Shown: in pieces, positions 1 to 7,042 of the stretch
Position numbering within the stretch: the first letter of the stretch is position 1
How the letters are laid out: every line of letters begins with the position of its first letter
Position numbers and translations under genes: made by a program
The notes under the pieces: model-generated
What the model was told of the DNA's origin: nothing
Databases searched by the model: none
Seen by the model: only the letters and a program-made list of their open reading frames with translations
Assembly: GCF_011516635.5 (NCBI RefSeq)
Contig: NZ_CP096255.1
Span: forward strand, 744,001-808,000
From: Bradyrhizobium barranii subsp. apii
GTDB lineage: Bacteria; Pseudomonadota; Alphaproteobacteria; Rhizobiales; Xanthobacteraceae
DNA: 64,000 nucleotides
Direction: 5' to 3'

Positions 1-623
1 AACGAGGCCCTGAACGCCGAGCCAAGAACGAGCTGGTACTCGAAGAGTTTTTCGGGCTCAAGGGTGCGATATTTTTCACCGGATCGAGCTACGTTCATCA
101 AAACGGCGTGCGTATGAATAGCGGGGTCACCCTCGCGCGAGGTGTAATGATCAAAGCGCCCTACGATAACATCGGCGGCAGGCTCGCGGATATACTCGCC
201 CGGACCTAAGCGGACTTCTACGAGTCGTTCGTCGACTAAGAATCGGAGAGCATCTTCAACCGCGTCGCGGTGCAGCGCATGCAGCGCTGCACGCTGCTGC
301 TCGTTTCCCGCCATCCACAAAATGGATAGGGATTTCGGGGAAGAGAACGTGACGTCCCATCCGGCTCGGTGCTTCGGTCCGGCACCGCGGACGAGTCGCT
401 CTCCGGTGCGCGGATCAACGCCCGCGCAAAGATCTCGAAAGCTCTCCTTGTCGATCGCAGCCCCGTGCCGAACGATTGTTTCGCCCGTCGTCCACCAAAC
501 GCCACCACCGTCGCGAATGTAGTATTCGTCCCGGCTCCTCGGGCGCGCCTCGCGATTGGGATCGTTAACGTAGTACAGACCGGCGTCGCGGCCGGCACCC
601 AACGTATGAAGGGAGGCGGTCAT
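1..623 (-). CDS. MobF-family conjugative relaxase, N-terminal part (runs off left edge)
   Basis: This is the N-terminal about 207 residues of a TrwC/TraI-like relaxase, the enzyme that nicks oriT and pilots the strand during conjugation. The frame is open from the ATG at 621-623 to base 1. Visible family marks are an early YYVND segment, a WDVTFSSPKSLS segment, and the metal-binding histidines in HYTSREGDPAIHTHAVLMN near residue 170, followed by ARSGEKYRTLEP. The start overlaps the stop of the upstream small gene as ATGA, implying translational coupling. The C-terminal helicase domain expected in the family lies outside the window. Family assignment is strong; whether the full protein is intact cannot be seen. 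Confidence 0.9.
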   Translation of the reverse strand, partial: MTASLHTLGAGRDAGLYYVNDPNREARPRSRDEYYIRDGGGVWWTTGETIVRHGAAIDKESFRDLCAGVDPRTGERLVRGAGPKHRAGWDVTFSSPKSLSILWMAGNEQQRAALHALHRDAVEDALRFLVDERLVEVRLGPGEYIREPAADVIVGRFDHYTSREGDPAIHTHAVLMNVARSGEKYRTLEPEKLFEYQLVLGSAFRAS

Positions 624-886
624 ACCTTCGAAGGCAAATACCGGCAGATACTGGACACCTCGACGTTACCGCCGGCGGAAGCCTCCCCGACAAGGCTCGC
701 CAGGTCCAGGAGTCCCTGGTCGACCGTGTCCAGGCGATCGAGAAGTGCGACGTATCGAAGGGCGATATCGAGGTGCTGCTCAACGCATTGCGCAATCAGT
801 TCGGCGGGCGCGATTTTCGCTACCCCAGCTGCCTGTTCGAGGCGCTCGGAGAGTTTCGGCTCGATCTGCACCTTGTAGGTTTGCAT
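620..886 (-). CDS. Small ribbon-helix-helix-like relaxosome accessory protein (TrwA-like)
   Basis: An 88-residue protein directly upstream of the relaxase. Its N-terminus (MQTYKVQIEPKLSERLEQAA) has the short beta strand followed by helices expected of ribbon-helix-helix DNA-binding proteins. In MobF systems such as R388 the first gene of the trw operon encodes an RHH protein (TrwA) that binds oriT, represses its own operon and helps the relaxase. I chose the ATG at 884-886, which has a GGA 6 bases upstream, over a TTG 15 bases earlier. The stop overlaps the relaxase ATG. The function is inferred from position and length; sequence similarity to TrwA itself could not be tested. Confidence 0.7.
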   Translation of the reverse strand: MQTYKVQIEPKLSERLEQAAGVAKIAPAELIAQCVEQHLDIALRYVALLDRLDTVDQGLLDLASLVGEASAGGNVEVSSICRYLPSKV

Positions 887-901
887 ACGCTGTCCCAGCA
901 A

Positions 902-1094
902 TTCGCAATGATGGCAACTTGACCGCTGTCCTGGGCCGTCGCATGAGATGGGCCGTGCATCAACCCTAGATTCGCCGCCTCATCCCTTTGTGGTTAGTGG
1001 ATGGCAACTTTAGTGCGTGTGGTGTGAACACCAACTTCAATAGTAATGAACTAGCAAAGCAACTAGTAACTACTAGCATGACTAGCACTGGCTA
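902..1094. promoter_or_regulatory. Divergent promoter / candidate oriT region with CTAG hexamer array
   Basis: This gene-free stretch separates the relaxase operon from the divergent HTH/ParA operon, the place where oriT lies in R388-type plasmids. It contains a hairpin at 1020-1033 (arms TGGTGT and ACACCA) and then hexamers of form RCTAGY at 1050, 1062, 1072, 1081 and 1091, spaced 9-12 bases apart, about one helical turn. The fifth copy is split by IS630; joining the flanks restores GCTAGT. The layout suggests an operator or partition/oriT site. No nic site was identified. Confidence 0.55.
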
Positions 1095-2146
1095 GAGCAT
1101 TTTCCGACCGGAAAGAATCGGGTGGGGATTCCCAAAACGGCGCGAGTCAGATTCAAGCTGCATGCTGGCGAGGGAGGCCAGCATGTATGGCCAGGGCGCT
1201 TTCGGTTGATCTTCGCCAAAGGGTGGTAGCCGCGATTGACGGTGGCATGTCCTGTCGACAGGCTGCTGAGCGCTTTGGTGTCAGCGCGGCCAGTGCGATC
1301 CGCTGGCGCGCTCGCCTCAAGAAAGTTGGCGACATCGTTCCTAAACGCCAGGGCGGTGACCGCAAATCGCAGCGCATCGAAGCGCATTCGCAATTGATTC
1401 TGGAGGCGGTGACAGCGAGGCCGGATATCACGCTTGCCGAGTTGCGAGAACTGTTGAAACGTCATGGAATATCGACTGGCATCGCGTCGCTCTGGCGTTT
1501 TTTCCAGCGCAGAAAGATCACACTTAAAAAAAGACAGCGCACGCCGCCGAGCAACGGCGCGGCGATATAAATGCCGCACGTGAGGAGTGGTTCGAAGGGC
1601 AAATCGACCTTGACCCTGAGCGTCTCGTCTTCATCGACGAAACCAGCGCCAACACCAAAATGGCGCGGCGTTACGGGCGCTCGCCACGCGGCGAGCGATG
1701 TCGTGCAGCTATCCCACACGGACATTGGAAGACGACGACGTTCACCGCTGGATTGCGCTCCGACGGTCTGATCGCGCCGCTTGTTCTGGACGGTCCAATG
1801 GATGGCGACGCTTTCCTGGCCTACGTCGAGCAATTGCTCGCCCCATCGCTGCGGCCGGGCGATACCGTTATCATGGACAACTTGCCCGCTCACAAGGTCC
1901 ATGGCGTTCGAGAGGCCATCCAGGCGGTCGGAGCTAGCCTGCTCTATCTTCCGCCCTACAGTCCAGACTTCAACCCGATTGAAATGGCCTTCTCCAAACT
2001 GAAAGCGCTGTTGCGGGCCGCCGCAGCCCGCACCATGCCCGATCTCTGGCAAGCAATCGCCAACGCTCTCAAACGCTTCTCACCCGAGGAATGTCAAAAT
2101 TATCTCGTCGCGGCTGGTTACGACGCAACGTGATCGGAAAACGCTC
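1095..2146 (+). mobile_element. IS630-family insertion sequence with TA duplication
   Basis: Terminal inverted repeats begin GAGCATTTTCCGA on the left and, read inward from the right end, GAGCGTTTTCCGA. The element is flanked by TA at 1093-1094 and 2147-2148, the target duplication expected of the IS630/Tc1/mariner group. Removing the element and one TA rejoins GGC-TA-GTACGG and restores a CTAG hexamer of the host array, so the insertion is directly visible. It appears intact, with one transposase in two overlapping frames. Confidence 0.93.
1187..2133 (+). CDS. IS630-family transposase, made by -1 frameshift
   Basis: The first frame (1187-1570) encodes an N-terminal helix-turn-helix region ([22 protein letters not shown] as the core) and runs into a run of seven A at 1526-1532. 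Shifting -1 there continues as [21 protein letters not shown] and joins the catalytic DDE domain in the second frame, ending at 2133. Acidic residues are visible in [14 protein letters not shown] and [13 protein letters not shown]630 elements commonly use programmed frameshifting or slippage on A-runs, so I read this as a functional fused gene rather than a pseudogene. The second frame alone could start at the ATG at 1660 but would lack the DNA-binding part. Confidence 0.88.
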
Positions 2147-2181
2147 TAGTACGGCCCTGACGACCTATCGTTCAGACGTCA

Positions 2182-2640
2182 ATGCCCCTGGATTCCAAAA
2201 AGCTCCGCCACGACGCGCTGCGCCTACAGAAGGCGCGCGGCACGTCGTCTGTCGGCCGGGAAACCACCGGCACATCAAAGGCGGTCCGGGAAGCCCTTCC
2301 GACCATCCATCAACTTCGTAAAGACGGAGTGTCATGGGCGATGATCGCCCAGGCTCTCGCCGAGCAGGGCGTCGTTCAGGGCAAGGATCGCATCCCTCTA
2401 ACCACTCATCGTCTGACGGCACTTGTGACCCAGATTGAGGCACAGCAGCGCAAGAAAGCCCTCAAGGTCGGTCCCCGCGACAGAGGCGACACGGTCGAGC
2501 ACCCTGCCGTGCAACGCCTGACGTTCTCCCCAGATCTCGTTAGTCCCGCAGAGACCCCCAACGCCCCCCGGCTCGCGACAGAAGAAGACCTCAGGCGCGC
2601 GGCTCTGGAAAAACTCCAAACCGTATTGAAGAAGGAATGA
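2182..2640 (+). CDS. HTH-like protein of a divergent stb-type operon (StbA-like position)
   Basis: A 152-residue basic protein, first gene of an operon reading away from the relaxase operon. The middle (LRKDGVSWAMIAQALAEQGV, then LTTHRLTALVTQIE) looks like a helix-turn-helix. The following ParA-like gene starts 4 bases after its stop. In R388 the same place is held by stbA, whose product binds repeats next to oriT and controls plasmid partition versus conjugation. The functional parallel is inferred from arrangement; I do not recognise the family from sequence alone. Before the IS630 insertion the CTAG hexamer array would have lain just upstream. Confidence 0.65.
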   Translation: MPLDSKKLRHDALRLQKARGTSSVGRETTGTSKAVREALPTIHQLRKDGVSWAMIAQALAEQGVVQGKDRIPLTTHRLTALVTQIEAQQRKKALKVGPRDRGDTVEHPAVQRLTFSPDLVSPAETPNAPRLATEEDLRRAALEKLQTVLKKE

Positions 2641-2644
2641 ATAA

Positions 2645-3364
2645 ATGCCCAGAATTCTGTTGATCACCCAGGAGAAGGGCGGCGTTGGCAAGACGGTTTT
2701 TGCCCGGGCTCTCGCGGAGGCGGTCGACGGCGCACCCGTGTTCGAAATCGACGCGAGCCGCCGCATGCATGAGCTTGGCGACCGTGTCAGCTTCTTCAAG
2801 ATGAGGGCGACGCGAGAAGACATCGAACGATCCGGGGGCAAGGCGTCGCGGGCAGAGTTCGATGCCGTCATTGACGCAATCGCTCAGACCAAGACATCGA
2901 CCGTCGTCGATGTCGGGGCGAATACCTCAATGACCTTCCTTACGATGTTGTCCGACATCGCTCCTAGCCTCGCCGATGAGGGTCTCGAGTTTGGCGTCTG
3001 CGTTGTCGTAACCAACGAGCCAGGTGCGCTTGCGGAGGCCCCTAAACTGCTATCAGTTACAAAACCCTGGACGAAAGCACGCTTCCTGATCGAGAACCGC
3101 CTGCACGGCGTTGTCGATGCAACCTGGCTCAAGAAATTCAGCGACGGCGCCAAGGCGACGTCATTTGAGCACCAATCTCTGGAAGACGGGGCCGACGAGT
3201 ACCTCCAGGCCGGCGGTCTCCTCATGATCGGCAAGCTCGATCCCGGCAAGCTGCGCGAAAAGCATGGCATCGCGTCCGCTGTGCGTATCCGCAAGGATCT
3301 CGAGCGCTTTCGTCTGGAAGCTATGCAAGCCGTCCGTCCCGCTGCAGAGTGGCTGATCGGATGA
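2645..3364 (+). CDS. ParA-like P-loop ATPase (StbB-like position)
   Basis: A 239-residue ATPase with a deviant Walker A motif KGGVGKT at residues 11-17 near the N-terminus and a strand ending VVDVGAN further on, the pattern of ParA/MinD/MipZ family ATPases. Such proteins segregate DNA or position relaxosomes. It lies 4 bases after the HTH-like gene, and its TGA overlaps the ATG of a third gene (3361) as ATGA, so the three form one operon. R388 StbB is a ParA-like ATPase in an equivalent operon. Partner and substrate are inferred from context. Confidence 0.8.
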   Translation: MPRILLITQEKGGVGKTVFARALAEAVDGAPVFEIDASRRMHELGDRVSFFKMRATREDIERSGGKASRAEFDAVIDAIAQTKTSTVVDVGANTSMTFLTMLSDIAPSLADEGLEFGVCVVVTNEPGALAEAPKLLSVTKPWTKARFLIENRLHGVVDATWLKKFSDGAKATSFEHQSLEDGADEYLQAGGLLMIGKLDPGKLREKHGIASAVRIRKDLERFRLEAMQAVRPAAEWLIG

Positions 3365-3404
3365 ACAAGCCCGCACGATCACTGTCGGCGCGCTTTGATG
3401 CAGC
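3361..3404 (+). pseudogene. 5' fragment of small membrane-protein gene split by IS66
   Basis: The ATG at 3361 overlaps the TGA of the ParA-like gene. Fourteen codons (MNKPARSLSARFDA) and two further bases are read before IS66 starts at 3405. Bases 3397-3404 (GATGCAGC) recur immediately after the element at 6520-6527. Joining 3404 to 6528 restores one continuous frame ending at 7029. Confidence 0.85.
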
Positions 3405-3492
3405 GTAAGCGTAGCGCCGAGGCCCGTCTGATTGTTTGTGCGGAGTCTTGAGAGCACCGTTAGAAGAGTCATCTTCTGGAAGGGTGCTCACA

Positions 3493-3915
3493 ATGGACGA
3501 CCATTCTGACGACATAAGACGACCGTTGTCACCGCGTATTGAAGTGTTCGCTGGCGCAGGTCGAAAGCGCTGGCCGGATGATTTGAAGGCGCAGATTGCG
3601 GCGGAAAGCCTCGAACCGGGGGCGGTTGTAACAGACGTCGCTCGTCGCCATGGCTGCCGGCCCCAGCAGGTGCATGATTGGCGGCGCCGGGCGCGTTTGG
3701 GCCAGTTGGTATTGCCGGCGTCGGCGGACACGCTGTCGTTCGTGCCGGTGGTGTCGGAATTAGCGTTGCCTGCGGCCGCAGAGCCCTCCGGTTCGCCGGA
3801 AGCAGCCATTGTTACGGTTGAGTTCCAGGGCGCGCGCGTGGAGGTGCGCGGGGCGCCTGGCCTTGCTGCGTTGAGCGATGTGTTCATTGCGCTGCGACGG
3901 ACACGTTCATGCTGA
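3493..3915 (+). CDS. tnpA: IS66 accessory protein TnpA
   Basis: A 140-residue protein starting at the ATG that begins MDDHSDDIRRP, although the frame is open from 3436. It contains a helix-turn-helix (TDVARRHGCRPQQVHDWRRRA) of the kind found at the start of IS66 OrfA proteins, which are required for transposition with TnpB and TnpC. The end overlaps tnpB by 7 bases. Its exact biochemical role in IS66 transposition is not established. Confidence 0.88.
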   Translation: MDDHSDDIRRPLSPRIEVFAGAGRKRWPDDLKAQIAAESLEPGAVVTDVARRHGCRPQQVHDWRRRARLGQLVLPASADTLSFVPVVSELALPAAAEPSGSPEAAIVTVEFQGARVEVRGAPGLAALSDVFIALRRTRSC

Positions 3916-4262
3916 CGATGCCGGCGAGCCTCATGATCTACGTGGCGACGCAACCTGTGGACTTCAGGAAGGGTGCAGAGGGCTTGGCGCTGCTGGCGAA
4001 GGATACGCTGGGCCATGACCCGATGAAGGGCGTGGCGGTGGTGTTCCGTGCGAAGCGCGCCGATCGGGTGAAGATCGTCGTCTGGGATGGCAGCGGCCTT
4101 GTGATGTACTGGAAGCGGCTCGATGGCAGCGGCTTCAAATGGCCACCCATCGTGGCCGGTGTGATGCGGATGAATGGGGCCCAGCTGTCAGCACTGCTGG
4201 CCGGCATGGATTGGACGCGCATGCGCGCGCCTCGGATCCCGCAGCCGAAAGCGCTTGCGTAA
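3909..4262 (+). CDS. tnpB: IS66 accessory protein TnpB
   Basis: A 117-residue protein with the hallmark IS66 OrfB sequence: MIYVATQPVDFRKGAEGL near the N-terminus, then KIVVWDGSGLVMYWKRL and a GFKWP segment. Length is the usual 115-120 residues. It overlaps the end of tnpA and precedes the transposase by about 50 bases. TnpB of IS66 is required for transposition, but its activity is unknown. Confidence 0.95.
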   Translation: MLTMPASLMIYVATQPVDFRKGAEGLALLAKDTLGHDPMKGVAVVFRAKRADRVKIVVWDGSGLVMYWKRLDGSGFKWPPIVAGVMRMNGAQLSALLAGMDWTRMRAPRIPQPKALA

Positions 4263-4313
4263 AAATGCAAATCATCGCTGCATCGTGACGCGAAGCATGG
4301 CAAGCTCGGGCCA

Positions 4314-5879
4314 ATGAGTGATTTGCCTGATGAGCTACCGAGCGATCCAGCCGAGTTGCGTGCCTTTGCCGCGGCTCTGCTGGATCGCTGCGCCCGGCTC
4401 GAGCGGTTGCTCAAGCTTGCGAAAGATGCGCAGTTCGGTCGGTCCTCGGAAAAGCTGGACGCTGATCAGCTGCAGCTTGTTCTGGAGGATATCGATCAGG
4501 CCGTTGCGGCTCTCGAAGCCGCCGAGAATCGTGCCAATCCCAAAACAGGCGAGAAGAGAGCTGCCGCGCGCAGAGCCAACCGTGGTCAGCTGCCGGAGCA
4601 TTTGCCGCGCGTCATCGAGACTATGATGCCGGCCGAGAGCTGCTGCCCGTCTTGTAAGGGCAACCTCTTCGAGATTGGTCAGGATGAGAGCCAGAGGCTC
4701 GACGTCGTTCCGGCGCAGTATCGCGTCATCATCACCCGCCGTCCCAAGCTGGCCTGCCGCGCCTGTCATGGCGTCGTCCTGCAGCACGCGGCTCCCGAGC
4801 GATTGATCAGGGGAGGATTGCCCACCGAGCGGCTGGTCGCGCATGTGATCGATGCCAAGTATCACTGGCATTTGCCGCTTTACCGCCAGGCGCAGATGCT
4901 GGCGACGCACGGAATAGCGCTGGATCGTTCCACGCTCGCCTTCTGGGTCGGCTATGCCGCCCAGGAATTGAAGCCCGTGTGGCATCGTCTGCGCCAGCTT
5001 CTGCTCGCCTCCTCGAAGCTCTGTGTCGATGAGACCCCGGCGCCGGTGCTGGATCCGGGGCGCGGCAGAACAAAAACCGGCTACTTCTGGGCGCTGTCAC
5101 GCGATGACAGGCCTTGGGCCGGACCTGATCCGCCTGGGGTAGTCTATGCCTATGCACCGGGCCGCGGCGCCGTTCATGGCTTGCGGCTGCTGGAGGGCTA
5201 TCGCGGCATCATCCACTGCGACGGCTATCAGGCTTACAAGACCATGACCCGAGAGACGCGTGCGGACGCCCTGTCCGGGACGCTCGCCTTCTGCTGGTCG
5301 CATCTGCGGCGCCAGTTTGTGAAGATCGAGCGGGAGGCTGCGCCTGCGCCAGCTCCGGTTGCCCGCGAGGCTCTTGAGCGCATCGCCCAGCTTTACGCGG
5401 TCGAGAAGGCCCTCCGCGGCCGATCTGCGGACGAGCGCCGTGCTGGCCGACAAGCGCATACCCGGCCTCTGGTTGCAGCCTTGAAGCAGTGGTTTGAGGC
5501 CAAGCTCGATCACCTTGCGCAGAAGAGCGACACGGCGAAGGCTTTGCGCTATGCACTACGTCATTGGGACGGCCTGACGCTCTATCTTGATGATGGGCGC
5601 ATCGAAATGGACACGAATGCTGTCGAGCGTGCGATGCGACCGATCAAGCTCAACGCCAAGAACTCTCTTTTTGCCGGTTGCGACGAAGGCGCCGGGAATT
5701 GGGCATTGCTGGCTTCGCTCATTGAGACCTGTAAGCTCAATGGCGTCAGTGCCGAGCACTGGCTCGCTGACGTTCTCGCCAAGCTCGTCAATGGTTGGCC
5801 TGCAGCGCGACTGGACGAACTGCTTCCCTGGGCGTCGACCTATACGATGCATACACGCGATCCGAGGCTGGCGGCATGA
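4314..5879 (+). CDS. tnpC: IS66 transposase TnpC
   Basis: A 521-residue DDE transposase. The N-terminus has the leucine-rich coiled coil and the FGRSSEKLD segment of IS66 transposases, followed by a zinc-finger-like CCPSCKGN...CRACHG region. The catalytic core includes CVDETPAPVLDPGRGRTKTG, a later HCDGYQAYK segment, and the terminal IEMDTNAVERAMRPIKLNAKNSLFAG block. Length and all blocks match an intact enzyme. The TGA overlaps the ATG of the passenger gene. Confidence 0.96.
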   Translation: MSDLPDELPSDPAELRAFAAALLDRCARLERLLKLAKDAQFGRSSEKLDADQLQLVLEDIDQAVAALEAAENRANPKTGEKRAAARRANRGQLPEHLPRVIETMMPAESCCPSCKGNLFEIGQDESQRLDVVPAQYRVIITRRPKLACRACHGVVLQHAAPERLIRGGLPTERLVAHVIDAKYHWHLPLYRQAQMLATHGIALDRSTLAFWVGYAAQELKPVWHRLRQLLLASSKLCVDETPAPVLDPGRGRTKTGYFWALSRDDRPWAGPDPPGVVYAYAPGRGAVHGLRLLEGYRGIIHCDGYQAYKTMTRETRADALSGTLAFCWSHLRRQFVKIEREAAPAPAPVAREALERIAQLYAVEKALRGRSADERRAGRQAHTRPLVAALKQWFEAKLDHLAQKSDTAKALRYALRHWDGLTLYLDDGRIEMDTNAVERAMRPIKLNAKNSLFAGCDEGAGNWALLASLIETCKLNGVSAEHWLADVLAKLVNGWPAARLDELLPWASTYTMHTRDPRLAA

Positions 5880-6478
5880 GCCTGAACACGACCGCGGTCC
5901 GGATCAAGGTGACCCTCAAGGATGTGAAGCCGGAGGTGATGCGTCGCCTTGTCGTACCCGTCACCCTGCGCCTTGATCGGCTGCATCTGACGCTTCAGGA
6001 GGCATTCGGCTGGACGAACAGTCACCTCTTCGAGTTCTTTGCTGGTGAGGCACATTGGGGGATTCCCGACCCCGACAATGATTACGGTCACCAGCCCATG
6101 GATGCCCGCAAAGCGCGGCTGTGCGATATCGTTCGCGAGACCGGCGCCAAGACGATCCACTATCTCTATGACTTCGGCGACAGCTGGGACCATGTGATCA
6201 AGCTCGAAAAATGGTTCGAGAACACCACGACGGAGGGGCTTCCCTTCCTGCTCGAGGCCGCCGGTCGTTGTCCTCCGGAAGACGTCGGCGGTGCGCCAGG
6301 CTATGCCGAATACCTCGCCGCCATCAGCGACCCCGCCCATCCCGAGCACGGACACATGCGCCTCTGGGGCCCGGAGCGGTTCGATCCCAACGTCGTCGAC
6401 CGGAAGGCACTCGAAGCCGCCGTCAACGCGTTGTCCGACACAAGGAAGCCGCGGCGACGCGCCACGCGAACAAAATAG
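5876..6478 (+). CDS. Plasmid pRiA4b ORF-3 family protein (IS66 passenger)
   Basis: A 200-residue protein of the pRiA4b ORF-3 family, recognised by RIKVTLKDVKPEVMRRLVVP at the start, FGWTNSHLFEF, and YLYDFGDSWDHVIKLE with the following GRCPPEDVGGAPGY. The family's biochemical role is unknown; members often lie beside IS66 transposases. Here the gene overlaps tnpC by an ATGA and ends 41 bases before the right inverted repeat, so it is physically carried by the element. Whether it helps transposition is untested. Confidence 0.92.
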   Translation: MSLNTTAVRIKVTLKDVKPEVMRRLVVPVTLRLDRLHLTLQEAFGWTNSHLFEFFAGEAHWGIPDPDNDYGHQPMDARKARLCDIVRETGAKTIHYLYDFGDSWDHVIKLEKWFENTTTEGLPFLLEAAGRCPPEDVGGAPGYAEYLAAISDPAHPEHGHMRLWGPERFDPNVVDRKALEAAVNALSDTRKPRRRATRTK

Positions 6479-6519
6479 GCGTCAAGCGCCATTCAAAAGG
6501 GCCGCAGAGCTACGCTTAC

Positions 6520-7029
6520 GATGCAGCCGAGAGCCGGGTGAAGGCGGCCGACGCGGAAGTGCGGCGTGCAAGTAAGAGCCGTCTCGCCGATTTATTTAAG
6601 CTTCCTGCTAAGCATCGGCTTCAACAACTGGAAGATCCGGTGCTAACCGCGCAAGATCGGCTTAAATTGCGACGCTCCATAGAGGCGTCGCTCCCGCGGG
6701 GTCGACGCTTTCGCATCCCGTTTGCTCGACAAGGGCTGTTACGTCGAAGCAAGCAGTGGCTGCGGTCCACTCCTAGGCTTGCGGTCACGATCGTGGCCTG
6801 CTCGGTCCCAGGCCTCTTCGTAGCTTTGGCCGGCAAAAACACGTACCAAACTACGCCGCTAACCGAACCACTTCCTCTGGAATGGACGCTACCTGACGGC
6901 TCTCATGAAATGAAAACCATGCTCCCTGGCGGCCACTTGGCCGTCCGGCCTGTCGACGCCACATCCGCAATTGCTCGCCGCTGGGTCGCACGGAAGGGCT
7001 ACGCCACGGCGCGTGTGTTCTGGCAGTAA
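6520..7029 (+). pseudogene. 3' fragment of small membrane-protein gene split by IS66 (StbC-like position)
   Basis: Joined to 3361-3404 minus one copy of the duplication, this gives a continuous protein of about 181 residues. The N-terminal half is basic and helical (AAESRVKAADAEVRRASKSRLADLF as fragments), and a single membrane helix (LAVTIVACSVPGLFVALAG) lies near residue 95, followed by a region rich in beta-prone and aromatic residues ending ARVFWQ. It was the third gene of the HTH/ParA operon. I do not recognise the family; R388 has stbC in this place, but similarity could not be tested. The 3' fragment ends 13 bases before the convergent coupling-protein stop. Confidence 0.75.
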
Positions 7030-7042
7030 GCGAGACGGCTCG

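Larger units (their letters stand above)
3405..6519 (+). mobile_element. IS66-family element with passenger gene, 8-bp target duplication
   Basis: The ends are 21-bp imperfect inverted repeats beginning GTAAGCGTAGC (left 3405-3425; right 6499-6519 read in reverse). The element is flanked by the exact 8-bp direct repeat GATGCAGC at 3397-3404 and 6520-6527, the target-site duplication size of the IS66 family. It encodes the three classical IS66 genes and a fourth, pRiA4b ORF-3-like gene, all inside the inverted repeats. All four frames are intact, and the repeats and duplication are well preserved, consistent with a recent insertion. Confidence 0.96.

Noticed and set aside
1571..1660. IS630 transposase as a frameshifted pseudogene
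   Set aside because: The A7 run and continuous family sequence after a -1 shift fit programmed frameshifting.
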